47,934 bases of DNA from Gammaproteobacteria bacterium. Lineage in GTDB: Bacteria; Pseudomonadota; Gammaproteobacteria; Steroidobacterales; Woeseiaceae. Of the stretch, positions 18,615-27,048 are shown piece after piece. The notes beneath the pieces are model-generated. The model did not search any database. It was not told where the DNA came from and worked only from the letters and a program-made list of their open reading frames with translations. The stretch is taken from the NCBI GenBank assembly GCA_029864095.1, contig JAOTUB010000013.1:1-47934 (forward strand), in the 5' to 3' direction. Position 1 is the first letter of the stretch. The number at the start of each line of letters is the position of its first letter. Both the position numbers and the translations under genes were made by a program.

Positions 18615-19069
18615 GACCGATCCTCCGCAGCCCGGTGGATCGCCGCGCGAATCCGGGTGTAGGTGCCGCAACGACAGATATTGCCACTCATGGCATTGTC
18701 GATGTCGGCGTCTGACGGATTGGGATTGCGCTCGAGCAGCGCGGCAGCGCTAATGATTTGACCAGACTGACAGTAACCGCATTGCGGCACATTGAGTTTC
18801 CGCCATGCGACCTGTACCGGGTGATCGCCTTGCTCTGACAGACTCTCGATCGTCGTCACGTTCTTGCCGGCCGCGGCAGAGACTGGAAACATGCAGGATC
18901 GCACGACCTGGCCATCGACATTGACGTTGCAGGCACCACAAAGCGCCTTGCCACAACCGAATTTGGTACCGGTCAGCCCAACAACGTCGCGCAGCGCCCA
19001 AAGTAACGGCATCTGCGGATCGACATCGAGCGAAATTGACTGACCATTAATCGTTAGATCGAATGCCAT
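18611..19069 (-). CDS. iorA: [2Fe-2S] small subunit, isoquinoline 1-oxidoreductase alpha-like
   Basis: A 152-residue iron-sulfur subunit with both clusters visible. A plant-type ferredoxin cluster has CGKALCGAC (about residues 39-47) plus a fourth Cys in VRSCMFP (about 59). A helical-bundle cluster has QCGYCQSGQ (about 98-106) and ICRCGTY (about 131-137). It carries electrons from the Mo site in IorB. It has no leader of its own, consistent with hitch-hiking export on the IorB Tat signal. AGGGGA lies ahead of the ATG, and the 4-base ATGA overlap with iorB shows translational coupling. Confidence 0.92.
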   Translation of the reverse strand: MAFDLTINGQSISLDVDPQMPLLWALRDVVGLTGTKFGCGKALCGACNVNVDGQVVRSCMFPVSAAAGKNVTTIESLSEQGDHPVQVAWRKLNVPQCGYCQSGQIISAAALLERNPNPSDADIDNAMSGNICRCGTYTRIRAAIHRAAEDRS

Positions 19070-19146
19070 AAAAAATCCCCTGTATTGCTGCGGCTGGCCC
19101 GGGTCAATCCTAGCACCAAACGCACGTCTGGCCGCATAATCGGTTC

Positions 19147-19842
19147 ATGCACCAACTGCTCTTGATTCTGCCCATCGCGGTGCCCGTGCTTTTCTGGGCA
19201 GGCTACCACTACTACAAAGATCGGGATCTGCCTGAGCCAGTTGCAAACCTGTTGCTCACCTTTGCACTGGGGATGCTCGGCGTCGGTGTGTCGATGGCGC
19301 TCTATGAGGGACTCGGGCTGATCGGACTGCGCTTTGATGCCGGCGCCCTGGCCGATGACAGTCCCGCGGGGCTGTTTGCGTATGCGCTGCTGGCCGTCGG
19401 ACCGGTCGAGGAAATCTCAAAGCTGCTGCCGTTTCTGCTTGTCGTACTGCGTTTCAAGGAGTTCGACGAACCCCTGGATGGCATCATTTACGCGTCTTTT
19501 ATCGGTCTGGGATATGCCGCCGTCGAAAACTGGCAGTATCTGGACTACCTGACGCCGACAGAAGCGCTGGCGCGCGGCTTCGCGAGTCCCGTCGTGCACA
19601 TCGTATTCGCATCGATTTGGGGACACTGGATAGCCCAGGCGCATCTCAGCGGCCGCTCGCTCATAAAGACGACCATCGCGGCCCTGGGCGTAGCGGCCGC
19701 TCTGCACGGACTCTATGATTTTGTTGTTATTTTGAACCCACGCAATGCGTTACCGATTGCGGCGCTTATCATCGTGGGGATGTGGCTATGGCGCCTAAAA
19801 CTCATGCGCACCCTGCAGGAGGACGCGTCTCAGGAACGATGA
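19147..19842 (+). CDS. PrsW-family intramembrane protease
   Basis: A 231-residue protein with about seven hydrophobic segments. The metal-site motifs of the PrsW/CAAX-like glutamic family are present: GPVEEISKLLPF (EExxK, about residue 98), GYAAVENWQYL (ExxN, about 127), and His residues in HIVFASIWGH (about 153) and ALHGLYDF (about 189). PrsW of Bacillus cleaves an anti-sigma factor, but most homologues have no known substrate, and none is evident here. It is divergent from iorA, with the two starts about 78 bases apart. Confidence 0.88.
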   Translation: MHQLLLILPIAVPVLFWAGYHYYKDRDLPEPVANLLLTFALGMLGVGVSMALYEGLGLIGLRFDAGALADDSPAGLFAYALLAVGPVEEISKLLPFLLVVLRFKEFDEPLDGIIYASFIGLGYAAVENWQYLDYLTPTEALARGFASPVVHIVFASIWGHWIAQAHLSGRSLIKTTIAALGVAAALHGLYDFVVILNPRNALPIAALIIVGMWLWRLKLMRTLQEDASQER

Positions 19843-20009
19843 CGGTTATACGGGTCGTTTGAGCGAGGGTCTGCGACCGGCTCCACGAGCGCCAAGTCTG
19901 ACAACGCATCGGGTTCATCCATGAGCTGCTTACAGCGTCTTTGAATCTCTTCGAGTTTCAGCGACACACTGGATTCTGACAGCGGATTTTCCATGAGCTT
20001 TGTTTCCAT
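19830..20009 (-). CDS. Small hypothetical acidic protein
   Basis: A 59-codon frame, METKLMENPLSESS then LKLEEIQRRCKQLMDEPDAL, ending with SNDPYNRHRS. It is hydrophilic, predicted mostly helical at residues 17-40, with no membrane segment. I do not recognise a family. The start may be Met1 (20009) or Met6; neither has a strong Shine-Dalgarno. It overlaps the last 13 bases of the PrsW gene on the opposite strand. A tandem palindromic operator lies 27-70 bases upstream, which supports it being a real, regulated gene. Similarity of length and tail to other orphan proteobacterial proteins could be tested by search. Confidence 0.55.
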   Translation of the reverse strand: METKLMENPLSESSVSLKLEEIQRRCKQLMDEPDALSDLALVEPVADPRSNDPYNRHRS

Positions 20010-20035
20010 ACCGGTTCTGGCTCTGCCTCTTCGTC

Positions 20036-20079
20036 TGTCGCGGTATTGCGACAGGTCAATATGTCGCAGTATAGAGACA
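20036..20079 (-). promoter_or_regulatory. Tandem palindromic operator upstream of small gene
   Basis: Two 18-base elements, TGTCGCGGTATTGCGACA (20036-20053) and TGTCGCAGTATAGAGACA (20062-20079), agree at 15 of 18 positions and start 26 bases apart. The first is a near-perfect dyad. On the minus strand the second contains TATACT, which could act as a -10. The arrangement suggests a dimeric repressor binding over the promoter of the gene at 20009. The regulator is not known. Confidence 0.55.
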
Positions 20080-20206
20080 GCCCTGACCCAAAAGTGTGAA
20101 TGGCATCACACAATATCTGCGAAAACAGCAGTTTTTTCGGACCTTATGTCACGTATGGGCACGCCACGAGCTGATTGAGCCCTGACCTCGACAGGCAGCA
20201 CAGAAA

Positions 20207-20232
20207 CAGGCTGCTCCTGCGGGAGCAGCCTG
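20207..20232 (-). terminator. Strong hairpin, probable terminator of small membrane-protein gene
   Basis: An 11-bp perfect stem CAGGCTGCTCC / GGAGCAGCCTG with a 4-base loop lies 35 bases after the stop at 20268. On the minus strand it is followed by TTTCTGTG, a short T-run. Confidence 0.7.
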
Positions 20233-20267
20233 TAATCACTGACATTTGGGTGTCAGTCGCGGCCGAG

Positions 20268-20579
20268 CTACGGTTTCAGTTTATCGACGACGCCTAGAAC
20301 GATGACGGTAACAGCAGCCGCGCCAAACAGTCCCACCAGGCCACCGAGTGCGTCCGATATGTAGCTGCCGACCCCCGGAATGGAGCCCAACGCGCCGCTG
20401 AACATCGACAATGCGATTGCGGCTACGAGCAGCCTGTTACGGTCTTCCGCGGCGATGAACCAGCCGCCAGCGATACCGAGTACCGCGATCACCAAGGCGC
20501 TGTATGCGAATCCATCCATGACACCGGCTACCAGCGCCACCAAGACACCTACGAGCTGGACGATTTTGTCTACACCCAT
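20268..20579 (-). CDS. Small membrane protein of unknown function
   Basis: A 103-residue protein with three to four hydrophobic helices: about residues 8-25, 27-45, 50-68 and 78-98. A short charged loop AEDRNR lies in the middle and LKP at the end. It is rich in Gly and Ala. I do not recognise a family. AAAAGGGGATAAG ahead of the ATG is a good ribosome binding site, and a strong hairpin follows, so it is a genuine monocistronic gene. The upstream DNA (20690-20750) is AT-rich and probably holds its promoter. Confidence 0.75.
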   Translation of the reverse strand: MGVDKIVQLVGVLVALVAGVMDGFAYSALVIAVLGIAGGWFIAAEDRNRLLVAAIALSMFSGALGSIPGVGSYISDALGGLVGLFGAAAVTVIVLGVVDKLKP

Positions 20580-20744
20580 GACTTATCCCCTTTTGTTTAT
20601 TATTGTTCTAATCGTGCAAGCTGCTTGTTCTTGTATTCTTGCAGCGCCGCTCCGAGCGGTGGCGCTAGTCTAACAGGAACATCTTGTCGTTGTTTATTTA
20701 TATAAAACAATATATTACCGACCATATCTCGATAATACATTAGT

Positions 20745-20768
20745 AAAAAAGCCTGGTTTTGCGGCCTT
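20745..20768 (-). terminator. Probable weak terminator after fabH
   Basis: On the minus strand AAGGCC, nine bases, GGCTTTTTT forms a 6-bp stem (one G-T pair) followed by a T-run. It lies about 35 bases past the fabH stop. Confidence 0.45.
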
Positions 20769-20802
20769 GTACTGCCGATATCGGCCAGTTTGCGAGGCCC
20801 GA

Positions 20803-21771
20803 CTAAAAGCGAATCAGCGCCGATCCCCACGTGAAACCGGCGCCAAATGCCTCAAACAGCAGCAGCTGGCCGCGCTGGATGCGGCCGTCACGCACCGCCG
20901 TGTCCAGAGCAAGCGGGATAGAAGCGCTTGACGTGTTCGCATGGTCGTCTACCGTGACCACCACGCGGTCCATCGATAGATCGAGTTTCTTGGCTGCCGC
21001 CGAAATAATTCGCAGATTCGCTTGGTGCGGGATCAGCCAGTCAATATCGTGTTTGTCGATGCCGTTGCCAGCCAGGGTCTCCCGTGCGATCGAGTCCAAG
21101 GTTGCCACGGCACGCCGAAATACCGCGTTGCCGTTCATCTGGATGAATGCCTTCTCGGCACAAACCGCGTCGTAGCCGAGCGCTATGCCGCTGGGCACCT
21201 GCAGCAGGTCCTCGTACTGCCCGTCTGAATGAATGTGTGTCGAAATAACCCCGGGCTCGTCGCTCGGCTGCAGGATGGCGGCACCCGCCCCGTCGCCAAA
21301 CAGGACGGCAGTCGTGCGGTCCTCCCAGTTTGTGATACGCGAAAGCATTTCGCTGCCAACGATCAGCGCATTCTTGGCCGAGCCGCTCTGAATGAAACGA
21401 TTGGCCAGATCCAAGGCATACACGAAGCCTGAGCACGCAGCCTGAATATCAAGTGCCGGACAACCGTGGATCCCGAGTCGCCGCTGCACGATGCAGGCCG
21501 TACTCGGGAATATTTTATCTGGCGTAACTGTGCCAACGATAATCAGGTCGATGTCGCTGGCCTCGATCCCGGCCATCTCCATGGCTTTGTAAGCGGCGGC
21601 AATCGCCATATCGGAGCACGTTTCCCCGTCCGCCGCTATGTGCCGGCGACGGATCCCGGTTCGCTCGCGAATCCACTCGTCCGACGTGTCCATGGTCTTC
21701 TCGAGATCCTGATTGGTCACGACTTTCTCGGGCAGATAAGCGCCCGTGCCGGCGATTCGCGTGTAGGTCAT
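20803..21771 (-). CDS. fabH: Beta-ketoacyl-ACP synthase III (FabH-like)
   Basis: A 322-residue KAS III. The catalytic triad is visible: Cys in IQAACSGF (about residue 114), His in LIPHQAN (about 249) and Asn in [12 protein letters not shown] (about 279), where the usual G before N is Ala. It condenses an acyl-CoA or acyl-ACP starter with malonyl-ACP. It lies 22 bases after the FAAL-ACP gene on the same strand and is followed by a terminator, so the two form a closed two-gene unit. The household fabH normally sits with plsX/fabD, so this one may be a dedicated starter enzyme for a special lipid; that is inference from context. Confidence 0.85.
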   Translation of the reverse strand: MTYTRIAGTGAYLPEKVVTNQDLEKTMDTSDEWIRERTGIRRRHIAADGETCSDMAIAAAYKAMEMAGIEASDIDLIIVGTVTPDKIFPSTACIVQRRLGIHGCPALDIQAACSGFVYALDLANRFIQSGSAKNALIVGSEMLSRITNWEDRTTAVLFGDGAGAAILQPSDEPGVISTHIHSDGQYEDLLQVPSGIALGYDAVCAEKAFIQMNGNAVFRRAVATLDSIARETLAGNGIDKHDIDWLIPHQANLRIISAAAKKLDLSMDRVVVTVDDHANTSSASIPLALDTAVRDGRIQRGQLLLFEAFGAGFTWGSALIRF

Positions 21772-21793
21772 GAGTCAGGCGTCCGTTATTGGC

Positions 21794-23725
21794 TTAGCGC
21801 CGCAGGAAAGCTGCTATGTCGCGCAATGTGGGATAGTCGAAGATATCACTGATATCGAGTCGACCGGGATGGCGTTCGTCAATCGCCAGCGATATCTCGG
21901 TCAGCGTGAGCGAACTCACGCCGATCTCAAACAGATTATCGTCGGGCCCGATCGTGCATTCCTTCGAGAATTCACGGCAAATCAGCTCGAGTTCGGCAAC
22001 CAAGGGATCAGCATCTGTGGGCTCGTCCGATACCCTCGGCGCCATCTGCTCGATGACCGAGTCGAACTCACCGTCCAGGTAGGCATTGAGCAGAACCGCC
22101 CGTTGCACCTTGCCACTCGTCGTTTTCGGAATCTTCTTGACCGGAATAATGTGATCCACTTCGAGACCGGTTTGCTCGCCAATCCGCACGCGGACCTTGT
22201 CGGCCATTAGCCTGAACGTATCTAAATCGCGTTTATAAAGCGCGAATACGAGCAGTTCCTCTGTCTGGCTTGCGTGGGTTTTCGTGCCTGCAACGACGAC
22301 TTTGCCCAAATCCAGGCCCTCGACTTCCGCAGCGATTTCCTCGATATCATGGGGATAGTAGTTTTGGCCGTTGACGATGATGATGTCCTTGGAACGCCCG
22401 GTGATGACGAGTTCACCATCGACAAACACGCCGCAATCGCCGGTTATCAGCCAACCATCCGTGGTAAACAGGCTCTGCGTTGCCGCGGGATCGCCGTAAA
22501 TGCGCTGCGTGACGCTTCCGCCGCGCAGCAGGATATTGCCGACCCTGCCCTCGGACAAGGGCTTGTCCGCATCGTCAGCAATGCGGATCTCCACGTCGCG
22601 GATCGCCCGTCCAACCTTGATGAAGCTGACGGCGTCTTCGTCACCCAATTCCGCCGTCTTGTAGGGTTCGCCGATGCGCAACGAGTGGCGGTGGACGATG
22701 ATCCTCGAGTATTCCGAGCCGACGTCCGACGCCGACACGCCAACCGTCGCCTCGGCAAGCCCGTATACCGGGAACATGGTGCTTCGTTTCAGTCCATACG
22801 GCGCCATCGCGGCCAGAAACTCCTCACAAAGTGAGTACGAGATGGGCTCCGCACCGTTCACAATGAGTTTCACGCATGACAGGTCCAGGTCGGGCAGGCC
22901 CTTGCGCTCAAACAATTTCAAAAAGTGCTTGTAGCCGAAATTCGGCGAACACAACTGCGTCGCGCGCAGCTCGGCCGCCTTGATCATCCAGAGTAGCGGC
23001 CGGCGGACAAACGTGTTCGTGTCCATGATGGCGATGTTCATGCCCGCGAACATCGTAGTCAGATGGAAACCAATCAGGCCCATATCATGGGTCAGCGGCA
23101 TCCAGCTCAGGCTCTGATCATCCTCGTTCCAGTCCAGTCCCTCGGTAATGGCCCGAACGTTCGTGCACACGTTGCGATGCGTCAGGCAAACACCCTTCGG
23201 GTCACTCGTCGATCCGGACGAATACTGGATAAAGGCGATGTCATCAGCCGATGCAGCGTGCAATTCGCCGTCGGCGCCTGGCTCGACATCGCTGTTCAGC
23301 GCGGTCTTCGACTCCAGGAACGATTCGGTGTCTTGCAGGCCCTGTTCCTTTGCGAATTTGAGCAGGCGTTCGAGCAGGTCCGGTTCCGTAAACAGCGTCG
23401 CACGCTGCAGCTGGGCCAGGATACGGAACAACTTGTGGCGGTGCTCGTCACTAATGCCGACGGCGACCGGCACCGGCACGATTCCGCCGAGAATCGCCGC
23501 CCAGAAAGCGACGACGACGCTCTCGTTGGATTGGCTGAAGATGACGAGCTCGTCGCCCTGGCGCATGCCCCGGGACTGCAGTGCGCCGAGCAGCGCAACC
23601 GCCCGATCCCACAGCTGGGAGAGCGTCACCGTGATTTCATCGTGTTCACCATCGATGAACCGAATGTGACGGTCTCTGCCCCGCGCCGCGGCGAGCAGAT
23701 CTGTTAGCGTGTCGTGAAGTTGCAT
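21794..23725 (-). CDS. Fatty acyl-AMP ligase with C-terminal acyl carrier protein domain
   Basis: About 643 residues. The adenylation domain shows YSSGSTSDPKG (about residue 163), YGLAEATVG, an ITGRSKDIIIVNGQNYYPHDIE hinge region and a C-terminal catalytic Lys in TTSGKVQR. A carrier domain follows (about 560-643), with NLFEIGVSSLTLTEI as the phosphopantetheine site; the usual DSL reads SSL. Such fusions activate a fatty acid as the adenylate and load it onto their own carrier. The downstream FabH then could extend it. The start at ATG 23725 is preferred over a TTG at 23752. The product is unknown. Confidence 0.88.
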   Translation of the reverse strand: MQLHDTLTDLLAAARGRDRHIRFIDGEHDEITVTLSQLWDRAVALLGALQSRGMRQGDELVIFSQSNESVVVAFWAAILGGIVPVPVAVGISDEHRHKLFRILAQLQRATLFTEPDLLERLLKFAKEQGLQDTESFLESKTALNSDVEPGADGELHAASADDIAFIQYSSGSTSDPKGVCLTHRNVCTNVRAITEGLDWNEDDQSLSWMPLTHDMGLIGFHLTTMFAGMNIAIMDTNTFVRRPLLWMIKAAELRATQLCSPNFGYKHFLKLFERKGLPDLDLSCVKLIVNGAEPISYSLCEEFLAAMAPYGLKRSTMFPVYGLAEATVGVSASDVGSEYSRIIVHRHSLRIGEPYKTAELGDEDAVSFIKVGRAIRDVEIRIADDADKPLSEGRVGNILLRGGSVTQRIYGDPAATQSLFTTDGWLITGDCGVFVDGELVITGRSKDIIIVNGQNYYPHDIEEIAAEVEGLDLGKVVVAGTKTHASQTEELLVFALYKRDLDTFRLMADKVRVRIGEQTGLEVDHIIPVKKIPKTTSGKVQRAVLLNAYLDGEFDSVIEQMAPRVSDEPTDADPLVAELELICREFSKECTIGPDDNLFEIGVSSLTLTEISLAIDERHPGRLDISDIFDYPTLRDIAAFLRR

Positions 23726-24021
23726 GGGTTGTGAGCTCAGAAGCAGGCGCAATATTACATTGACCGGCGCCGAACCGATACTGCAAACTCAGCCGGCTAT
23801 GGCGCCGCCAGGGTACGATGAGCAGAAACCACCCACGAGACTATGTTCATGGTTCCGAAGCGATCTTGTCGCGTCGTGGTTGCCAGCGGTGATCCGTACA
23901 GGATCCCCAGGGAGGTTCGGCTGGACAATATTGAGCCGCATCGGCTGAACGTTCAGGAACCGGTCATGTCTCTAATGAGACAATGCGAGAGCACGCTCAC
24001 CGACGGTTGAAGGTGGTTTTG

Positions 24022-24792
24022 ATGGCAAATTGCGAACACCAGAATGCGACCAGCGGCGGTCGACGCCTTGTCGTTCTCCTGTGTGCTGCGCTGCTCACGA
24101 GCACAGCGTTCGCGGAAACTGCGCTGACGCCGCATACGGCCGTATACGAGGTCAAGATCAGCGTGCTGAGCGGTCAGCTCAATACCGAGCTGAGATCGAC
24201 GGCGACCGGCTATGCCGCAACGCACGTCATAAAACCGACAGGCATGTCCCGGATGCTTGCACGTGGCTCTATCAGCGAGACTTCCGAATTCTCCAGCACT
24301 GCGCATGGTGTCAGGCCGAAAGTATACTCGTCCAAAGATACGATCTCCCGGGACAAGGCCGACGCGTACATCCGGTTCGACTGGGAAACCGGAGAAGCTC
24401 GCGGCACTGTCAATGGCGAAGAGGTGCTGTCCGTTATGGATGACCTCGCGCACGACAGGGTCTCGATTCAGTACGAGCTAATGTACGATATGCTGCATGA
24501 CGGGTTGAGCGAGCACTACACGATGTTCGAGATCGACCAATTGCGCACGGTCGATGTACGCAACATCGGTGCGCGAACTGTCAAGGTGCCTGCCGGAAAA
24601 TTTGAAGTGGTCGGTATTCAGCATCAGGCCGAAGGATCAAAACGCAAGACGACATTCTGGTGTGCACCTGAGCTCGAATACCTGCCTGTCATTATCGAGC
24701 AGCACCGCCGGGAAAAACTGAAGGTCCGTGCGGAACTCAGCGGATACACGCCTGCAGTTGACTCGCAAACCGTCGGGTTGCAGAGTCTGTAA
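24022..24792 (+). CDS. DUF3108 periplasmic protein
   Basis: About 256 residues with a signal peptide (LVVLLCAALLTSTAFAE), then a beta-rich DUF3108 domain: VYEVKISVLSGQLNTELR, KVYSSKDT, VRNIGARTVKVPAGKFEVV, FWCAPELEYLPVIIEQ. Members are periplasmic or outer-membrane associated with no settled role. The start at 24022 follows GAAGGTGGTTTTG; an in-frame ATG at 23983 adds 13 residues. It converges with the lipoprotein gene (4-base gap) and is divergent from the FAAL gene. Confidence 0.82.
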   Translation: MANCEHQNATSGGRRLVVLLCAALLTSTAFAETALTPHTAVYEVKISVLSGQLNTELRSTATGYAATHVIKPTGMSRMLARGSISETSEFSSTAHGVRPKVYSSKDTISRDKADAYIRFDWETGEARGTVNGEEVLSVMDDLAHDRVSIQYELMYDMLHDGLSEHYTMFEIDQLRTVDVRNIGARTVKVPAGKFEVVGIQHQAEGSKRKTTFWCAPELEYLPVIIEQHRREKLKVRAELSGYTPAVDSQTVGLQSL

Positions 24793-24796
24793 GCGG

Positions 24797-25381
24797 TCAG
24801 ATTCGGTCGAACACCTGATCGACATCGACCTCGCTGACACCTTTGTGCACGATCGTGATCGTGCGGACCAAACTGCCGTCCGCTGCATTAAGGCGATAGA
24901 TTTCGATCAACTTCGCGCCGTCCTGGTCGAGTGTCTCAATAACGTAGGCGTTTCCGTCCCAACCGGATACGCGATCGGCAACGATCGGCCCTACGTTTGT
25001 CTCGCGTTTCTCGCCAAAGCGGTACTCCTCGACGACGGCACGATCAAAGCTGATAAACAGGCCGTAGTCAGTCTGAGACACCTTCAAGGTGCTGCCGGTC
25101 TCGAGAAACACATGCACGGAAGTACCGTCGCTCGATCGTCTTCTTGTCGGACTCAGTGTTCCCTTCGGCGGTAGCACAATACCCTGCCCATCCCCGGCGG
25201 CTTCTCGCCGGGCCTCGCTGATGCGTCGCAGGGTGTCGTCATTCTCGGCTCGCAGCTGCCACGTGCCCGACAAGTCGACCCCGGCGGGTGTAACCGCGCT
25301 CTTCGGCAGGAGTTCTTCTCTTGACGCACATGCAGGGATCAGCAGCACCGCGGCGAGTATTGTGACGAGCGTCGCCCTCAC
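24797..25381 (-). CDS. Lipoprotein of unknown function
   Basis: A 194-residue protein with a lipobox (LLIPACAS, Cys near residue 18). The mature part begins with DLSGTWQLRAENDDT, a pattern seen in small beta-barrel, lipocalin-like envelope proteins, and continues with alternating strands. I do not recognise a specific family. Its GTG start at 25381 directly follows the TGA of the thioredoxin gene and is in the same frame, so translation is probably coupled. A GTG start with no separate Shine-Dalgarno fits re-initiation. Confidence 0.75.
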   Translation of the reverse strand: MRATLVTILAAVLLIPACASREELLPKSAVTPAGVDLSGTWQLRAENDDTLRRISEARREAAGDGQGIVLPPKGTLSPTRRRSSDGTSVHVFLETGSTLKVSQTDYGLFISFDRAVVEEYRFGEKRETNVGPIVADRVSGWDGNAYVIETLDQDGAKLIEIYRLNAADGSLVRTITIVHKGVSEVDVDQVFDRI

Positions 25382-26959
25382 TCAGGCCGGCTCCAGGAAA
25401 GTCTGACACGACTTGTCTATGGGCACCGCGCTCGCACAAATCGACAGTACGGCCTGTCTTATTTCTTCGAGCACCGAGCCAGTACCGTTGGCTTCCCCCC
25501 ATGCAAGTAGTTCCTCCTCGAGAGAGCTTAACTGCCTCTTCGGCCGCTGATAAAACCCGCCCGATTCGTGGAGCTCTCGTATCATTCCGACCGTCGTATC
25601 GCGAATTCGCTCTGCATCTCCCGGCGCCATCTCAAGCAGCCCTGACAGGTAATAGTAGCCCCACTGGAATCGCGTAGCCGGACCGCGGGTCGCATCATAC
25701 GCTTTCTGCAGCCATCCGATCGCAAGCTCGGTATTGCCGGCACGCTTCTCGATGTCCGCAATTTCCGGCATGAAATAGTAGGCCTGTTTCGAGCGATCCA
25801 GCTCAGCCAGCAGGAGCGGTTTTGCAACGTCGTCCATACCGGCCTCGTTCAGGACATTCGCAAGTGCGTTGATAATCGGCTGCCGTTCATAGACGCTGGG
25901 CGTCGACTCGTCCGCCCATGCGCTTGTAGAGCGGATTTCCCGTTTCAGATCCTCTGACAGCTCGGCCTCTTCATTATCAATTCGCTCGAACCGCATTTTG
26001 CCAACCAATGTATAGATGCGTTCACGCATGTAGACGGACTCATCTGACCGCAGTGCATTGAATGCACGGTCATAGTCCTGCATCAGCTCCGTTCTTTCAG
26101 CACTGCCTTTGTCTGTCAGTGCTGCCGTTATTCGTGCACCTTTGAACAAAATGCTGAACACGTTGGCTTTGACCAGATCTTCTTCGGCGAGAACGGACCG
26201 CAACAGCGTCAGCGCTTCGGCGCGTTGCTCGGCGGATAAGGGAACCGGGTCCTCTTCGGCTTCCGCAGCCATCAGGGCATTATCCAGCCAGGCCAGATAC
26301 AGGATTGATCGTTCTGCTGGCATGTCTGGTGGACACGCTGAATGCATGCGTCGAAAAGCATCTGCCCGATCAAGATCAGCGAGTATGCTCGTGTCCTGGT
26401 CCCAGGAGTTGTACGCAAGCAGCGTGCACTCAGCCGGTGACAATTGCGTGTCACCGCCCATCAGCGCCGCGGTCAACTGGCTGGCTGATGACGTATTGCT
26501 TAGCGTCAAGTCCAGGACGTTGGCATAAGCCTCGAGGTCTATGCCCCCCGGAATTCGCGTTAGCTCCACGCCGGAGGAATCAAAGACGATCATTGTCGGA
26601 TAACCGCGAACGCCGAACCTCTCGCCGGCGGCCTGGGCATTTTCCTTGTCACCATCGAGATAGACCGGAACAAACAGCTGCGAACGCTCTATGAACTCGG
26701 GGCTCTTGAACACGGTCGCGCTGATCGCATGGCAAGGTGGACACCATTCCGCGCCCCAGTAAAGGTAAATGGGTTTTCCAGAATCTGCGGCGGCGGCGAA
26801 GGCCTCGTCTACAGTGCCAGCAAACCATTTTATGCCGTCCACCGGATCCGTTTCGACGGCGATCGGGGGCGCGACAACTGGCAGGGGATCATCAGCTCGT
26901 TTTGAACTGCAGGAGCTGAACAATAAGGCTGCGATGACCATTGGTATCAGGCGGTTCAT
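25382..26959 (-). CDS. Thioredoxin-fold lipoprotein with helical-repeat C-terminal half
   Basis: About 525 residues. A lipobox LLFSSC near residue 17 is followed by a thioredoxin domain (about 45-160) with the active site WCPPCH and cis-Pro segment RGYPTMIVFD. The rest, to residue 525, is helical with TPR-like spacing (LAIGWLQKAYD, FQWGYYYLSGLLEM). A periplasmic disulfide reductase or isomerase acting on envelope proteins is inferred. The chosen ATG at 26959 has AGGAT upstream; the frame opens 29 codons earlier but that part is not leader-like. It is coupled to the downstream lipoprotein (TGA then GTG). Confidence 0.85.
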   Translation of the reverse strand: MNRLIPMVIAALLFSSCSSKRADDPLPVVAPPIAVETDPVDGIKWFAGTVDEAFAAAADSGKPIYLYWGAEWCPPCHAISATVFKSPEFIERSQLFVPVYLDGDKENAQAAGERFGVRGYPTMIVFDSSGVELTRIPGGIDLEAYANVLDLTLSNTSSASQLTAALMGGDTQLSPAECTLLAYNSWDQDTSILADLDRADAFRRMHSACPPDMPAERSILYLAWLDNALMAAEAEEDPVPLSAEQRAEALTLLRSVLAEEDLVKANVFSILFKGARITAALTDKGSAERTELMQDYDRAFNALRSDESVYMRERIYTLVGKMRFERIDNEEAELSEDLKREIRSTSAWADESTPSVYERQPIINALANVLNEAGMDDVAKPLLLAELDRSKQAYYFMPEIADIEKRAGNTELAIGWLQKAYDATRGPATRFQWGYYYLSGLLEMAPGDAERIRDTTVGMIRELHESGGFYQRPKRQLSSLEEELLAWGEANGTGSVLEEIRQAVLSICASAVPIDKSCQTFLEPA

Positions 26960-27048
26960 TATCGGTATCCTGGTTGCAGACCCGGAACGATACACAATAG
27001 TCTGCCAATTCGACAACGACCACGCGGGACCCGGGCTGATAAGCATCG

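Noticed and set aside
18615..18671. Extended start of iorB beginning MRHLHPDS
   Set aside because: It would bury the Tat signal and lies within iorA; the ATGA overlap at 18611-18614 is the natural start.
20036..20067. The three TGTCGC/GCGACA repeats as a CRISPR-like array
   Set aside because: Repeats of 6-18 bases with unequal spacing and dyad symmetry fit an operator, not a CRISPR array.
20600..20830. 76-codon minus-strand frame with GTG start overlapping the end of fabH
   Set aside because: It begins inside fabH without a ribosome binding site and runs through the terminator-like hairpin and the AT-rich promoter region.
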